The notes: generated from the letters alone by a model not told the origin. A stretch of DNA of 28,083 nucleotides from Bacteroidota bacterium (GCA_003242315.1 QGUY01000014.1:1-28083); one strand, 5' to 3'; numbered from the stretch's first letter, positions 1-9,222 are shown. Numbers and translations: made by a program.

Positions 1-1616
1 CGCTTACGCATCTTCCCGGTTATTTTCCACTCGGCAGGAAGGGTGAAAAGAAAGTTGACAACATCCACGTCGAGGAAAGGCACGCGCACCTCCAGACTGT
101 TTGCCATGCTCATGAGGTCAACCTTGTGTAGCATGTCGCCCGCCAAAACCATCTTCACGTCGACGTGAAGTACATCATTCATACTACCGTTCCCACTCAG
201 GCCTTTTAGCAGCGCTGACTTTCGCGACTCGAAATCCCGCATGGCTATGCGTTCGCTAATGCCCGGTGCAAGCGTTTGCAAAGCGCCATCCGGCGTAGTG
301 TAACCGGCCCATAGCCAGTACCGATCTGGCAGCGGCAATCTCATGCCATTGCTAAAGCGAAGCATCTGCCTAACAGCGTTCGCCGCAGCGTTGTTACGCG
401 AACGGGGCAACATACTCCATAACGGGTGTAACCAACGTACGGTGTGTTCGCGAAACCCGGGATCAAACGACCTTCGGAATGCTTCATGTTTGTTATAGCC
501 GGCGAGAAGTTCATCGGCGCCGTCGCCCGACAGCGCGACCGTTGCATGCTTGCGTGTTTCCCGACTCAAAATGTAGACGGCAATGGCCGATGAATCGGCA
601 AAGGGCTCGTCAATGTAATCGAGAATGCTGTGAAGATGCCTATACAGATCGTCATTCGTCAGTGAGAATACCGTGTGAACGGTTTTGAAATGTTGAGCAA
701 CGAGTCGTGCGTAGTCAGTTTCATCAAAGAATTTTGCATCGCGAAAGCCTATGGAAAACGTGTGGAGATCAGGCTTGTGACGCGCTGCCAGTCCCGTAAT
801 CACAGAAGAATCCACTCCTCCACTGAGAAACGAACCGAGGGGTACGTCTGCGATGAGCCTTCGCTGCACAGCAGTATCCAGCAAATCTCTCAGCTTTTTC
901 TGCGCATCATCGTAGCTGCCGGTAAATGGTGGCGTCGACGTGTCGGGTAATGTGTAATAAACGTGCTCTTCAAGTTTTTGCCTGGCGACGCGCAGATAGT
1001 GTCCCGGCTGGAGCTTGTAGATACCCTCCAGAATCGTATGTGGCGGCGGAATGTAGTTAAGTTGCAGATAGGTGAGAAGAGATACATCGTCGATCTCACG
1101 TTCGATGCCATAGTGAAGCATCGCCTTCATCTCGGATGCGAAGATGAACTTGTCTTCATCGAACAGGTACAGCAAAGGTTTTATTCCGAAGCGATCGCGG
1201 GCGAGGAACAGTGTCTCTTCGGCCTTGTCGTAAATACAGAACGCGAAAAATCCATTCAAGCGGTTCAGGCACCTGGCTCCGTCGCGAATGTACAGCTGCA
1301 ACAAGACTTCCGTATCGCAGTGTGAGCGAAACGCGACGCCGTCGCTTTCAAGTTCTTTTCTAAGTTCCTTGAAATTGAAGATTTCGCCGTTGAAGACGAT
1401 GCAGTATCGTCCGCTTCCGTCCCACATGGGCTGATTGCCGGCATCGGAGGTATCGATTATGGATAGTCGCTGATGTCCCAGTGCGACGTTATCTCCGAGG
1501 TATATGTCCTGGAAATCCGGCCCGCGCTTGTGCAGGGCCATGGTAGCCGCGGTGACGTGGATCTTGTTGAACTTGCCGACCAGGTTAAACGCAAAGATGC
1601 CAGTGATGCCGCACAT
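1..1616 (-). CDS. asnB: Asparagine synthase (glutamine-hydrolysing), C-terminus cut by window edge
   Basis: It converts aspartate, glutamine and ATP to asparagine in the cytoplasm. I translated the strand from 1616 leftward to about position 480 without meeting a stop or frameshift, and downstream sequence continues in the same sense to the edge, giving about 538 residues. The protein starts MCGITGIFAF, so Cys2 is the N-terminal nucleophile of a class II glutaminase domain (about residues 2-210). The synthetase domain has the PP-loop ATP motif SGGVDSS (around residue 265) and later the conserved LSGDGADELLAGY. Family members are usually 600-640 residues, so about 60-100 C-terminal residues lie outside the window. 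Bacterial paralogues of this type occur both in amino-acid metabolism and in exopolysaccharide clusters. The missing left neighbours would decide which role applies here. Family assignment is secure; the physiological role is not. Confidence 0.95.
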   Translation of the reverse strand, partial: MCGITGIFAFNLVGKFNKIHVTAATMALHKRGPDFQDIYLGDNVALGHQRLSIIDTSDAGNQPMWDGSGRYCIVFNGEIFNFKELRKELESDGVAFRSHCDTEVLLQLYIRDGARCLNRLNGFFAFCIYDKAEETLFLARDRFGIKPLLYLFDEDKFIFASEMKAMLHYGIEREIDDVSLLTYLQLNYIPPPHTILEGIYKLQPGHYLRVARQKLEEHVYYTLPDTSTPPFTGSYDDAQKKLRDLLDTAVQRRLIADVPLGSFLSGGVDSSVITGLAARHKPDLHTFSIGFRDAKFFDETDYARLVAQHFKTVHTVFSLTNDDLYRHLHSILDYIDEPFADSSAIAVYILSRETRKHATVALSGDGADELLAGYNKHEAFRRSFDPGFREHTVRWLHPLWSMLPRSRNNAAANAVRQMLRFSNGMRLPLPDRYWLWAGYTTPDGALQTLAPGISERIAMRDFESRKSALLKGLSGNGSMNDVLHVDVKMVLAGDMLHKVDLMSMANSLEVRVPFLDVDVVNFLFTLPAEWKITGKMRK

Positions 1617-1673
1617 CTGGAATATGCCTCATCCGCAAGTTAAGGGATTATCCTGAAGGGAACAGGCGACCGC

Positions 1674-2396
1674 TCAAAGCGGCCTGATCATAATGTTGCG
1701 ATACCACACTTCACCACCGTGATCCTGAAGATCGATGTGTCCGCGTTCAGGAACGGCGTAACCCTCAGCATCTTTCCATTTGCTTTTGGCTTTCCGGTTG
1801 TTCCAGTCTTCGGATCCAATTTCGTACTCCAGGATTTTGTCGCCATTGAGCCAGTGTTCAATGTGTTTTCCGTTGGCGACGATCTTTGAGGTATTCCATT
1901 CACCTACGGGGTTGAGACGCTTGTTGACGGGTGCGTGCATGTCGTAGTTACCGCCGCTCATGTTTTCCTCCTTTGATTCGCCCGCGTAACCGCCATCATC
2001 AAGGATCTGGTATTCCGGACCGGTAAGGAAAGGTTGATCGTAATCTTCCGTCACGCGAAACATCACGCCGCTGTTGCTTTGGGGAGCGATCTTCCATTCA
2101 AACGACAGTTCGAAATTGTCGAATTGATCCACGGTGATCAAATCTGCTCGTTTCGTGGCCTCGCTGGCAGGTTTGCAATGGAGGGTGCCGTCTACAACTT
2201 CCCAGCTGTCATTTTCCGCGTTTCTGTATGTTCTCCACCCGTCCATAGTCTTTCCATCGAAGAGGAGTGTCCAGCCTTCATTGGTTTGGGGTGCTTCCAA
2301 AGAGGCGCTGGCCTCGCTTCCATCCTCGGCTTGCTTTTGCTTTCCGCAGGCCAAAGCAAATGCAACACCGATCAGAATTAGGTAGTGTGATTTCAT
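1674..2396 (-). CDS. DUF1080 (3-keto-disaccharide hydrolase family) lipoprotein
   Basis: This 240-residue protein begins with a lipoprotein signal peptide ending in the lipobox FALAC (Cys17), so it is probably membrane-anchored and faces the periplasm or cell surface. After a short Glu/Ser-rich linker comes a single concanavalin-like DUF1080 domain (about residues 40-240). Family landmarks are GWTLLFDGKTMDGWR, WEVVDGTLHC, SNSGVMFRV, GPEYQILDD, and a C-terminal GHIDLQDHGGEVWYRNI. Members of PF06439 have been described as hydrolases of 3-keto-glycosides, but most are uncharacterised. The upstream gene on the same strand, a GlcD-type FAD oxidase, ends 48 nt before this start, so co-transcription is possible. 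A link between the two activities is inference: known 3-keto-sugar producers are a different oxidoreductase family. Confidence 0.9.
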   Translation of the reverse strand: MKSHYLILIGVAFALACGKQKQAEDGSEASASLEAPQTNEGWTLLFDGKTMDGWRTYRNAENDSWEVVDGTLHCKPASEATKRADLITVDQFDNFELSFEWKIAPQSNSGVMFRVTEDYDQPFLTGPEYQILDDGGYAGESKEENMSGGNYDMHAPVNKRLNPVGEWNTSKIVANGKHIEHWLNGDKILEYEIGSEDWNNRKAKSKWKDAEGYAVPERGHIDLQDHGGEVWYRNIMIRPL

Positions 2397-2444
2397 AGCG
2401 GTTTGGATTAGGCGGACCGTTCAGGTCGGATAATAAAGATAATG

Positions 2445-3860
2445 CTAAAATATCTTTCCGGGATTTAGAATGCCGTTTGGATCAAAGGCTTTCTTGATAT
2501 CCCGCATAAGCCTGAGGTTCACTTCGCTCATCGCGATTGGCATGTAGGGTTTTTTGGCAATACCGATGCCGTGTTCACCGGAGAGCGTACCACCAAGGCT
2601 CACGGTCAGCTTGAATATTTCGCCGATGCCTTGCGGAATCTTTGTCTTCCAATCCTCTTCGCTGATGTTTTCCCGAAGGATGTTGACATGCAGGTTGCCG
2701 TCGCCGAGGTGACCGAAGCAAACGGTGTTGAATCCGTAAGCCTTGCCGATCTCCTTGATGCCTGACACCAGCTTCGGCAGATTGGAACGAGGCACTACCA
2801 CGTCATCAGATTTGGTGAGCGTATACCAGTTCACAGCCGGTGATACGTTCTTGCGAACCTTCCAGAGTTCCTCTTTCTGTGCGCTGCTTTCAGCAAACAA
2901 CACTTCGCCGACCTCGAAGTTTTCCACAACCGACATGACGCGTTCAGCATCGCGCATGAGTACCTCGTCGTCATTGCCATCAAGTTCGCAGAGCAGGAAT
3001 GCATCCATGCCTTCCGCAAACTTTGTCGTTACAGGACTGTTCAGCACCTTCTCACAATATTCCACGGTGCGCGTGATGGCTTCGCGCTCAAAGAATTCCA
3101 TGCCTGATGGAGTAATGCCCGCGACGAAAATCGCAGATATCGCCCGGCACGCTTCTTCACTTGTGCTGAACGGTATCAGCATGAGTACATCCTTCTGCGG
3201 ATATCCCCTCAGTTTGAACACAATCTTGGTTACGACACCCAGCGTTCCTTCGCTGCCACAGATCAGTTGTGTGAGATTGTAACCCGTAGAGTACTTGAGT
3301 ACGTTCGCGCCAGTCCAGATGATCTCACCGGTGGGAAGGACCACTTCAAGGTTAAGGACATAATCGCGGGTAACGCCGTACTTGACCGCCTTTGGTCCCC
3401 CGGAGTTGTTGGAGAGATTGCCTCCCAAGAAACACGACCCTCGGCTTGCAGGGTCAGGAGGATAAAACAGACCCTTCTCTTTTACCGCATTCTGAAACAC
3501 TTCCGTGATCACACCGGGCTCAACAGTTGCCTGCAGGTTGAGTTCGTCTATACTAAGGATGCGGTTGAAACGTTCCATAGACATGACGATTCCCTTGTGA
3601 ACGGGAAGCGCGCTTCCCGCGAGGCCTGTGCCGGCACCGCGGGGAGTAACGGGTATGAGATGTTCGTTGCAGATGCGGAGTATGGCACTGACTTCTTCCG
3701 GCGTACCGGGTTTCACTACGACGTCGGGGAGAAACGCGTAGTCCTCGGTTTTGTCGTGTCCATAATCACGACGTATTTCTTCGTCGAGAATTACATATTC
3801 CCGGCCTACTGCCGCTTCAAGCTTCCCAATAACGTCTACGGATACTTCGGTAAGTGCCAT
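2445..3860 (-). CDS. FAD-binding oxidoreductase, glycolate oxidase GlcD / D-lactate dehydrogenase family
   Basis: It probably oxidises a 2-hydroxy acid (glycolate, D-lactate or similar) with FAD. The N-terminal FAD-binding domain (about residues 30-215) shows PDVVVKPGTPEEV, TPRGAGTGLAGSA, a PPDPAS segment, and GGNLSNNSGGPKAVKYG. The C-terminal domain has the metal/substrate motif CFGHLGDGNLHVNI and the LSGEHGIGIAKKPYM signature. At 471 residues it is full length for GlcD. The frame stays open upstream to 3938, but I start at the ATG at 3858-3860 (MALTEVSVDVIG). The extra 26 residues are Lys-rich and unlike the family, and they would run across the promoter and start of the divergent lipoprotein gene. 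It lies upstream of the DUF1080 gene. No GlcE, GlcF or Fe-S partner is next to it. The exact substrate cannot be read from sequence. Confidence 0.92.
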   Translation of the reverse strand: MALTEVSVDVIGKLEAAVGREYVILDEEIRRDYGHDKTEDYAFLPDVVVKPGTPEEVSAILRICNEHLIPVTPRGAGTGLAGSALPVHKGIVMSMERFNRILSIDELNLQATVEPGVITEVFQNAVKEKGLFYPPDPASRGSCFLGGNLSNNSGGPKAVKYGVTRDYVLNLEVVLPTGEIIWTGANVLKYSTGYNLTQLICGSEGTLGVVTKIVFKLRGYPQKDVLMLIPFSTSEEACRAISAIFVAGITPSGMEFFEREAITRTVEYCEKVLNSPVTTKFAEGMDAFLLCELDGNDDEVLMRDAERVMSVVENFEVGEVLFAESSAQKEELWKVRKNVSPAVNWYTLTKSDDVVVPRSNLPKLVSGIKEIGKAYGFNTVCFGHLGDGNLHVNILRENISEEDWKTKIPQGIGEIFKLTVSLGGTLSGEHGIGIAKKPYMPIAMSEVNLRLMRDIKKAFDPNGILNPGKIF

Positions 3861-3876
3861 GAATGGTTTATATTTG
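3846..3876 (+). promoter_or_regulatory. Bacteroidota-type promoter for the NlpC/P60 lipoprotein
   Basis: TATATTTG at 3869-3876 matches the Bacteroidota -7 consensus TAnnTTTG exactly. TTC at 3846-3848, 20 nt upstream, stands in for the -33 TTG. Transcription would begin near 3883, about 20 nt before the ATG at 3903. The -33 element lies inside the first codons of the divergent FAD oxidase, which supports that gene's shorter start at 3860. Confidence 0.55.
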
Positions 3877-3902
3877 ACAATTGATTTTTTCAGCTTTCGC
3901 CG

Positions 3903-4406
3903 ATGAGACTGATTTTTTTGGGGCTCAAAAATAATCAAAAGCTGTTGCTTCCTGCTGTCCTGCTCGCTGTTTTTGTCTCAGCCTGTGCTTCCCATTCGAA
4001 GGTAGCGAAAACAGATTCCCGTGCAGATGAAGTGATCAAAGCCGCTCGCGCCTATTTGGGTACGCCATACAAGTATGGTGGTACAACCCGGGCAGGCATG
4101 GATTGCTCCGGACTATTGATGAACTCATTTCGAGCCATTGATGTAACCCTGCCCCGACGATCAGTCGATCAAAGCAAGGTAGGGAAGGAAGTGAAACTTG
4201 ATGAGCTGCGCCCGGGAGACCTTGTGTTTTTTGCCACAGGCCGAAAAAAGAATCAGATTACTCATGTTGGTCTCGTCACCGAATGCCGGTCGCGCGACGA
4301 CATCAGATTCATTCACGCATCCACAACCCTGGGTGTGGTGGAAACCAACATCTTTACCGACTACTACAGGAAACGATTTCGAACTGCCCGCCGCCTCATC
4401 GAGTGA
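3903..4406 (+). CDS. NlpC/P60 family cell-wall peptidase, lipoprotein
   Basis: This 167-residue protein has a lipoprotein signal (lipobox VSAC, Cys at about residue 28), so it should be lipid-anchored and act on peptidoglycan peptides. The NlpC/P60 domain fills residues 45-167. The catalytic Cys is in GMDCSGL, the catalytic His in ITHVGLV, and the third polar residue is the His in RFIHAS. YLGTPYKYGG and LRPGDLVFF are other family hallmarks. Members typically cleave D-gamma-Glu-meso-DAP or related stem-peptide bonds. It is compact, with no SH3 or LysM targeting domain. It is transcribed from its own promoter, divergent from the FAD oxidase, and is followed 77 nt later by the glycosylasparaginase gene on the same strand. 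Confidence 0.93.
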   Translation: MRLIFLGLKNNQKLLLPAVLLAVFVSACASHSKVAKTDSRADEVIKAARAYLGTPYKYGGTTRAGMDCSGLLMNSFRAIDVTLPRRSVDQSKVGKEVKLDELRPGDLVFFATGRKKNQITHVGLVTECRSRDDIRFIHASTTLGVVETNIFTDYYRKRFRTARRLIE

Positions 4407-4483
4407 GGTTTTGTTTGCATGTTGGCATTTGTAATGATAGCTTGGAAAGGGAATGACCTTTGTTTCCTTAATTCCTCCAATGC

Positions 4484-5446
4484 ATGAAATCGAGAAGAGA
4501 ATTCCTGAAAATGGCAACGGCGGGAGCGGCAGTAGCACCCTTTCGTTCGATTGCAAACGTTGACGGAACAACGATGAAGCCGGTTGTCCTCTCCACCTGG
4601 AATTTTGGTATGAACGCCAACCGCGAGGCCTGGAAGATTCTTTCTGCCGGTGGTCGCGCCCTGGACGCCGTTGAAGCGGGGGCTCGTTTTACGGAGGCCG
4701 ATCCTTCAGTACAGACTGTTGGGTATGGTGGCTTTCCCGACCGTGACGGTCGTGTAACGCTCGACTCATGCATAATGGATGAACACGGCAACTGCGGATC
4801 CGTTGCCTTTCTCGAACATATCAAGCATCCGGTATCCGTTGCACGAATGGTGATGGAGAAGACACCACACGTCATGCTCGCAGGCGAGGGCGCACTCCAA
4901 TTTGCCCTGGCCAATGGATTTAAGAAAGAAAATCTTTTGATCGAGGCCTCCGAGAAGGCCTGGAAAGAATGGCTTAAGACGGCACAATACAAACCGGTTG
5001 TCAACATAGAAAATCACGATACCATAGGAATCATTGCCCTGGATGGAAACGGCAATCTGTCCGGTGCCTGCACAACAAGCGGGCTCGCCTTCAAGATGCG
5101 GGGCAGAATAGGCGACTCCCCGATTATTGGTGCCGGGCTTTATGTCGATAATGATGTTGGTGCGGCAACGGCGACAGGAGTAGGTGAGGAGGTGATCCGT
5201 ATTGTGGGATGTCACCTCGTCGTCGAACTGATGCGACAAGGCCATTCACCGGAAGATGCGTGTCGCCTGGCAGTCAATCGCATTGTCGCCAAGAGCCCCG
5301 GGAAAGCCAGGGATGTGCAGGTAGGATTTATTGCGCTTAACAAACAGGGTAATTACGGCGCGTATTGCCTGCAGCCGGGATTCACCTATGCGGTGCGTAC
5401 TCCGGACACGGAACAACTTGTCAATTCAGCAAGTCACTTTTCATGA
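4484..5446 (+). CDS. N4-(beta-N-acetylglucosaminyl)-L-asparaginase (glycosylasparaginase), exported Ntn hydrolase
   Basis: It likely cleaves the GlcNAc-Asn linkage left after glycoprotein breakdown. The N-terminus MKSRREFLKMATAGAAVAPF has a twin-arginine motif and hydrophobic core, so Tat export to the periplasm is likely. The precursor is an autoproteolytic Ntn hydrolase. Cleavage is expected before Thr180 in the motif NHDTIG, which becomes the N-terminal nucleophile of the beta chain. Nearby family signatures are GACTTSGLAFKMRGRIGDSP (residues 194-213) and GAGLYVDNDVGAATATGVGE. At 320 residues it matches the bacterial enzyme characterised from Flavobacterium (Elizabethkingia). The stop overlaps the next gene's ATG (ATGA at 5443-5446), which implies translational coupling with cutC. 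The Thr motif distinguishes it from generic isoaspartyl peptidases, though some substrate overlap is possible. Confidence 0.92.
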   Translation: MKSRREFLKMATAGAAVAPFRSIANVDGTTMKPVVLSTWNFGMNANREAWKILSAGGRALDAVEAGARFTEADPSVQTVGYGGFPDRDGRVTLDSCIMDEHGNCGSVAFLEHIKHPVSVARMVMEKTPHVMLAGEGALQFALANGFKKENLLIEASEKAWKEWLKTAQYKPVVNIENHDTIGIIALDGNGNLSGACTTSGLAFKMRGRIGDSPIIGAGLYVDNDVGAATATGVGEEVIRIVGCHLVVELMRQGHSPEDACRLAVNRIVAKSPGKARDVQVGFIALNKQGNYGAYCLQPGFTYAVRTPDTEQLVNSASHFS

Positions 5447-6189
5447 TCGTTGAGGTCGTCGTTTACAACATCGCCTCTGCTTTGAACGCGCAGACCGGTG
5501 GTGCTGATCGTATTGAGTTGTGTGACAATCCGGGTGAAGGGGGCACGACACCTTCCGCAGGTACGATTGAGGTTGTACGCAAGAATTTGTCAATCGATGT
5601 GTACGTGATGATCCGCCCTCGCGGCGGTGACTTCCTCTATTCGCGCTACGAATTTCATGCTATGAAGCGTGATATCGCGATGGCGCAACGCCTCAGCGCT
5701 GATGGCGTGGTACTGGGTATCCTCAAACCCGACGGCACACTGGATGTCGATCGATGCGGCGAACTCATAGCGTTTGCTCGTCCAATGAAGGTTACGTGCC
5801 ACCGGGCCTTTGACATGACACGAGATCCTTTCGAGACCCTTGAAGCTTGCATCGATGCCGGCTTTGATCGTATTCTCACTTCGGGAGGACACGCCACTGC
5901 GGCGGAGGGAGTCTCGAAGATTGCTGAACTTGTTCGACAGGCGCAAGGCCGTATCACCATCATGCCAGGATCCGGCATAAACGAACAAACCGTCGCGGCC
6001 GTAGTCCGGGGAACCGGCGCGAAGGAAATTCACTTCTCAGCGGTAGGGTCACAGGAAAGCGGTATGATATATCGCAATGAAAGGATCGCGGGCATGGGAG
6101 ATGACCGCGGACGCGAATTTATGTTGAGAACGGTCGACCCCGATCGCGTGCGTGAAATCCGACGCATCGCGACCGAGGCTGCCAGATGA
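5443..6189 (+). CDS. cutC: CutC family protein (copper homeostasis)
   Basis: This is a 248-residue single-domain TIM barrel, the same length as E. coli CutC. The frame is open upstream to 5365, but I take the ATG at 5443 (MIVEVVVYNIASALNAQTGG). It matches the family N-terminus and overlaps the preceding stop as ATGA. Family landmarks are GADRIELCDN, GGTTPSAGTI, VYVMIRPRGGDF, VTCHRAFDM, DRILTSGGH, MPGSGIN, and EIHFSAVGS near the C-terminus. The name comes from copper-sensitive E. coli mutants. Direct copper binding and the true enzymatic role remain disputed, so the function is uncertain although the family is clear. Coupling to a glycosylasparaginase hints at a role with glycan or amino-sugar compounds, but that is only inferred from context. 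Confidence 0.93.
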   Translation: MIVEVVVYNIASALNAQTGGADRIELCDNPGEGGTTPSAGTIEVVRKNLSIDVYVMIRPRGGDFLYSRYEFHAMKRDIAMAQRLSADGVVLGILKPDGTLDVDRCGELIAFARPMKVTCHRAFDMTRDPFETLEACIDAGFDRILTSGGHATAAEGVSKIAELVRQAQGRITIMPGSGINEQTVAAVVRGTGAKEIHFSAVGSQESGMIYRNERIAGMGDDRGREFMLRTVDPDRVREIRRIATEAAR

Positions 6190-6200
6190 GATTATTTGGG

Positions 6201-9083
6201 TTATTTATCCCGCGTCGCCTTGATCGGGAATGTTCCGAAGTCACCAACGGTTATAGACCCGTTCATGCTGTCGCCGTCAATGACAGCACGTACTGAAATG
6301 GCCATCGGTCCTGCCTGATAATTGAATGTAAGTTCGTTGCCCTTGAGGGTAACATTCTCTAGTGCAGTTTCGCGGTTGAATCGCTTGTTGAAGATCGTGC
6401 CGCTGAGTGCTTCGCCATCTTTTACAACGGTAATCGTACCATCGCCACCCTGAGGGGATTCGATTACATAAGACCACTTTCCTTCAGCTTCAACAACAGC
6501 TTCGGGGTTGCCCTGAGGTACGTTAACATCTACCCTCGGTGCAACGCCGCCCATAGGCGGGCGTGCTCCGCCATTAGGTCTTCCACCACCCATTTGCACA
6601 TCGACACCGCCTTCCATGCCACCGTCGTCGGCGCTCTTCAGGTCGTCATTCCTGACGGAGCGACGGCTCCTCCGGCTTTGCCCCTGATCGTTGCCCAACT
6701 TACCGATCCGATAGCTGAAGTTGATGCGAAAGCCCATGTTTCGCATGGTGTTGACACTATGCTGACGAAGCACAGGGGAAACAAGATCGCTCTTGATCTT
6801 GAATTCGGGAGTGAAAAAGTTTTCCGCACCAAAACCAATGCTGCCTCGCGAATCGGCGAAGTCGCGTTTGATGGCAAGGTTGTAAATTCCAAATCCGCCT
6901 TGGGAGCCCTGAAGTTGTACGCTGTTGCCCCGATAGAAACCGAAGAACTGGAAGCCCCAGTTTTTGGCGAAGTTGTAGTTGCCAAACAACCTGTAGCTAG
7001 CTACCCATCCTTCATTGCTTGCGTTGTAGAGCGGATCAGGAACGTTGTTGTCAAGGACGGCATAGTATACATCGGTGCCCCCATTCAAGGAGACCTTGCT
7101 ACCCAGGCTCAGGTTGGCAAATACGCTCACGCCATATGCATTTTCATGCCCGATATTCTGGTAGGTTGTGCGAATGACATTGTCTCCCACAACTTCGCGT
7201 ACGCTCTGAATGGCGTTATTGGTGTTGCGGTAGAATGCTGAGAAGTTCAGCATCGATCCCTTGATGAACGTGCTGTAGGACAGTTCGTAGTTGTTCGTGT
7301 ATTCCGGATCCAACTCGGGATTACCTACCGTGATGTTCAGCGGATTCGACGCTTCTATATTTGGATTAAGGAAGCGAATGGAAGGACGCTGTATCCTTCG
7401 GTTGTACGACGCCTTAATCATATTGCCGTTCTTCAGCTTCCTGGAGAAGTTGACGCTAGGCACAAAGACGTTGTAGGAGGGTATCTCAACCTTTTGCTCA
7501 TCCTGGAAGTTGGCATCGATAGTTGTGTACTCATAGCGGCCACCGGCCTTGAGTGAGTAGTTTTCCAGAAAGTTGAAGGTATACGACAGATAAGCCGCAG
7601 CAATACTTTGCCTATAGTTGAAGACATTCGTGAGGTTCTCATCTTCGGAAGGCACAAAAGGACCATCCGATCCCGCTGCCGTGTAATACTTGTAATCGCT
7701 GCTTACGTTCCGCAGGATGGTCTTGGCGCCAAACTCAACCATTTGGCTTGTACCAACAGGCGATTGATAATCTGCCTGCAGCGTGATCTCTTCATTAAAG
7801 CTTTCATTGTCATTCTTGAACCGTTCGCCAATGGAGCCGTCTGAGAGATCGAGGATGTTGTTTATAAAGTTGTTGGTCCGGTTGTCCCTGCTGTATTGTC
7901 CCAGTACACTGAACTCCTGTTGAGGTTTTTCATACAGGTGTGTGTAGCCGATGTTGACGTCGATCATATTGGACTTGTCGACCGTGTTCACGAAACGCAT
8001 GCTTTCCGAAAGCAACACGTTATCCATGAAGGAGCGGGTCAGCAGGTTGTCCTGGTCGGCGTCCCGGTCGCGAACCCCGAATTGTATCGATGATGTGATG
8101 AAGTTGTTCTTGTTGATATCGTAATCCAGGCCGAGCGTATAACGTCCGAAGAGGAATTTGCTTTTCGTGTCAGCCGACTGGGTAGTCAGCATCTGGTTGT
8201 CTTCGGGTGTTGTGGTGTACTGTTCGTTGAGGAACGCGCCTTTCACATTGTAACCCGCGCGACCAAATCCGCCGAGGTTGATACCAACCTTTCCCTTGCG
8301 CAGGGAGCCATTAAGACCCAGGTTACTACCCCTGTTGCCGAAACCGCTGTTGATGTTCAGAACAGCTCCTTCAAGTACATTCTTCTTGGTGATGATGTTG
8401 ATAATACCGGAAGATCCTTCCGCGTCATATTTCGCCGAAGGGGATGTAATGACCTCTACCGATTTTATGTCTTCGGCGGGTATTGCTTTCAGCGCGTCGG
8501 CAATGCTGGATGCAGCGATGGTTGACGGCCGGTTGTTGATGAGCACGCGGATATTGCTGTTACCCCGCAGGCTAACGTTGCCATCAAGGTCTACCGACAG
8601 CATGGGCACACGCTTCAGCACGTCGGTTGCGTCTCCGCCCCGGGTTGTCGCATCATTTTCAGCGTTGTAGATTGTTCGGTCAACACGTTCTTCGATCAGA
8701 ACCTTTTGTCCTTCCACGGTTACGGCTTCCAGGATTTCGGTTTTGACCGAAAGCTTTACTTCTCCTACGTCGATGTTGTTGCCATTTCTGATTTCAACCG
8801 GGATTTCGTGAGGGTCGTAACCGATGAAGGAAATAACGAGGTTATACTTACCGTCGGCTATCCGGCTGATGGTGAAACGACCTTTCTCATCGCAAACGGT
8901 GCCGTCGACGGGCGACCCGGTCTGCGGGTCGTTCAGGGCCACCGTGGCATATTCAATTGGCTGGCCCGATTCGTTGTCTTTGACGGTCCCCGATATTTTT
9001 CCGCTGCCCTCTTTTCCCTGGGCAAATAAAAGATTGCTGCTAAGGAAAATGACCGCAAAAAATAATGCTCTCTTCATTGTCAT
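6201..9083 (-). CDS. TonB-receptor-like outer-membrane beta-barrel protein with C-terminal extra domain
   Basis: This 960-residue outer-membrane protein has a signal peptide (residues 1-21, cleaved after LLFAQ). A carboxypeptidase-regulatory-like beta-sandwich follows (about 28-115; ISGTVKDNESGQPIEYATV, ISFIGYDP). Next is a plug domain (about 120-235; DVLKRVPMLSVDLDGNVSLR, SVEVITSPSAKYDAEGSSGI). The barrel of the OMP_b-brl_3 type spans about 240-796. The barrel's last strand (GFRINFSYRIGKL) is followed by RSVRNDDLKSADDGG, the kind of Arg/Asp tail with which relatives usually end. Here a Gly/Pro-rich linker (797-866) and a separate beta-rich domain (870-960) continue. No SusD partner is adjacent, so this is a stand-alone receptor. 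It is divergent from a LytS/LytTR pair that may control it. The transported ligand cannot be read from sequence. Confidence 0.92.
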   Translation of the reverse strand: MTMKRALFFAVIFLSSNLLFAQGKEGSGKISGTVKDNESGQPIEYATVALNDPQTGSPVDGTVCDEKGRFTISRIADGKYNLVISFIGYDPHEIPVEIRNGNNIDVGEVKLSVKTEILEAVTVEGQKVLIEERVDRTIYNAENDATTRGGDATDVLKRVPMLSVDLDGNVSLRGNSNIRVLINNRPSTIAASSIADALKAIPAEDIKSVEVITSPSAKYDAEGSSGIINIITKKNVLEGAVLNINSGFGNRGSNLGLNGSLRKGKVGINLGGFGRAGYNVKGAFLNEQYTTTPEDNQMLTTQSADTKSKFLFGRYTLGLDYDINKNNFITSSIQFGVRDRDADQDNLLTRSFMDNVLLSESMRFVNTVDKSNMIDVNIGYTHLYEKPQQEFSVLGQYSRDNRTNNFINNILDLSDGSIGERFKNDNESFNEEITLQADYQSPVGTSQMVEFGAKTILRNVSSDYKYYTAAGSDGPFVPSEDENLTNVFNYRQSIAAAYLSYTFNFLENYSLKAGGRYEYTTIDANFQDEQKVEIPSYNVFVPSVNFSRKLKNGNMIKASYNRRIQRPSIRFLNPNIEASNPLNITVGNPELDPEYTNNYELSYSTFIKGSMLNFSAFYRNTNNAIQSVREVVGDNVIRTTYQNIGHENAYGVSVFANLSLGSKVSLNGGTDVYYAVLDNNVPDPLYNASNEGWVASYRLFGNYNFAKNWGFQFFGFYRGNSVQLQGSQGGFGIYNLAIKRDFADSRGSIGFGAENFFTPEFKIKSDLVSPVLRQHSVNTMRNMGFRINFSYRIGKLGNDQGQSRRSRRSVRNDDLKSADDGGMEGGVDVQMGGGRPNGGARPPMGGVAPRVDVNVPQGNPEAVVEAEGKWSYVIESPQGGDGTITVVKDGEALSGTIFNKRFNRETALENVTLKGNELTFNYQAGPMAISVRAVIDGDSMNGSITVGDFGTFPIKATRDK

Positions 9084-9222
9084 AGGTTAGTCACTCACAA
9101 TTCTGCGTTTGGGACCAGGTAACATGATCCCTACCCGACACACACAACGACAAAAATGAGACAAAGGTTTGAATCGTAAATCAGGTATTAGACGATCGGT
9201 CAATTTCATTCGACGCCTTGGG

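Noticed and set aside
1..1616. Asparagine synthase suspected of being broken, because no closed frame covers this stretch
   Set aside because: Manual translation from 1616 leftward shows a continuous frame with all key motifs checked to about 480. The frame is simply open at the window edge.
3861..3938. Longer start (26 extra residues) for the GlcD-type oxidase
   Set aside because: The extension is Lys-rich, unlike family N-termini, and would cover the divergent gene's promoter and start codon.
6594..7241. Plus-strand open frame of 215 codons
   Set aside because: It is antisense to the barrel region of the outer-membrane receptor, which is continuous and shows clear family motifs. No start context or domain supports it.
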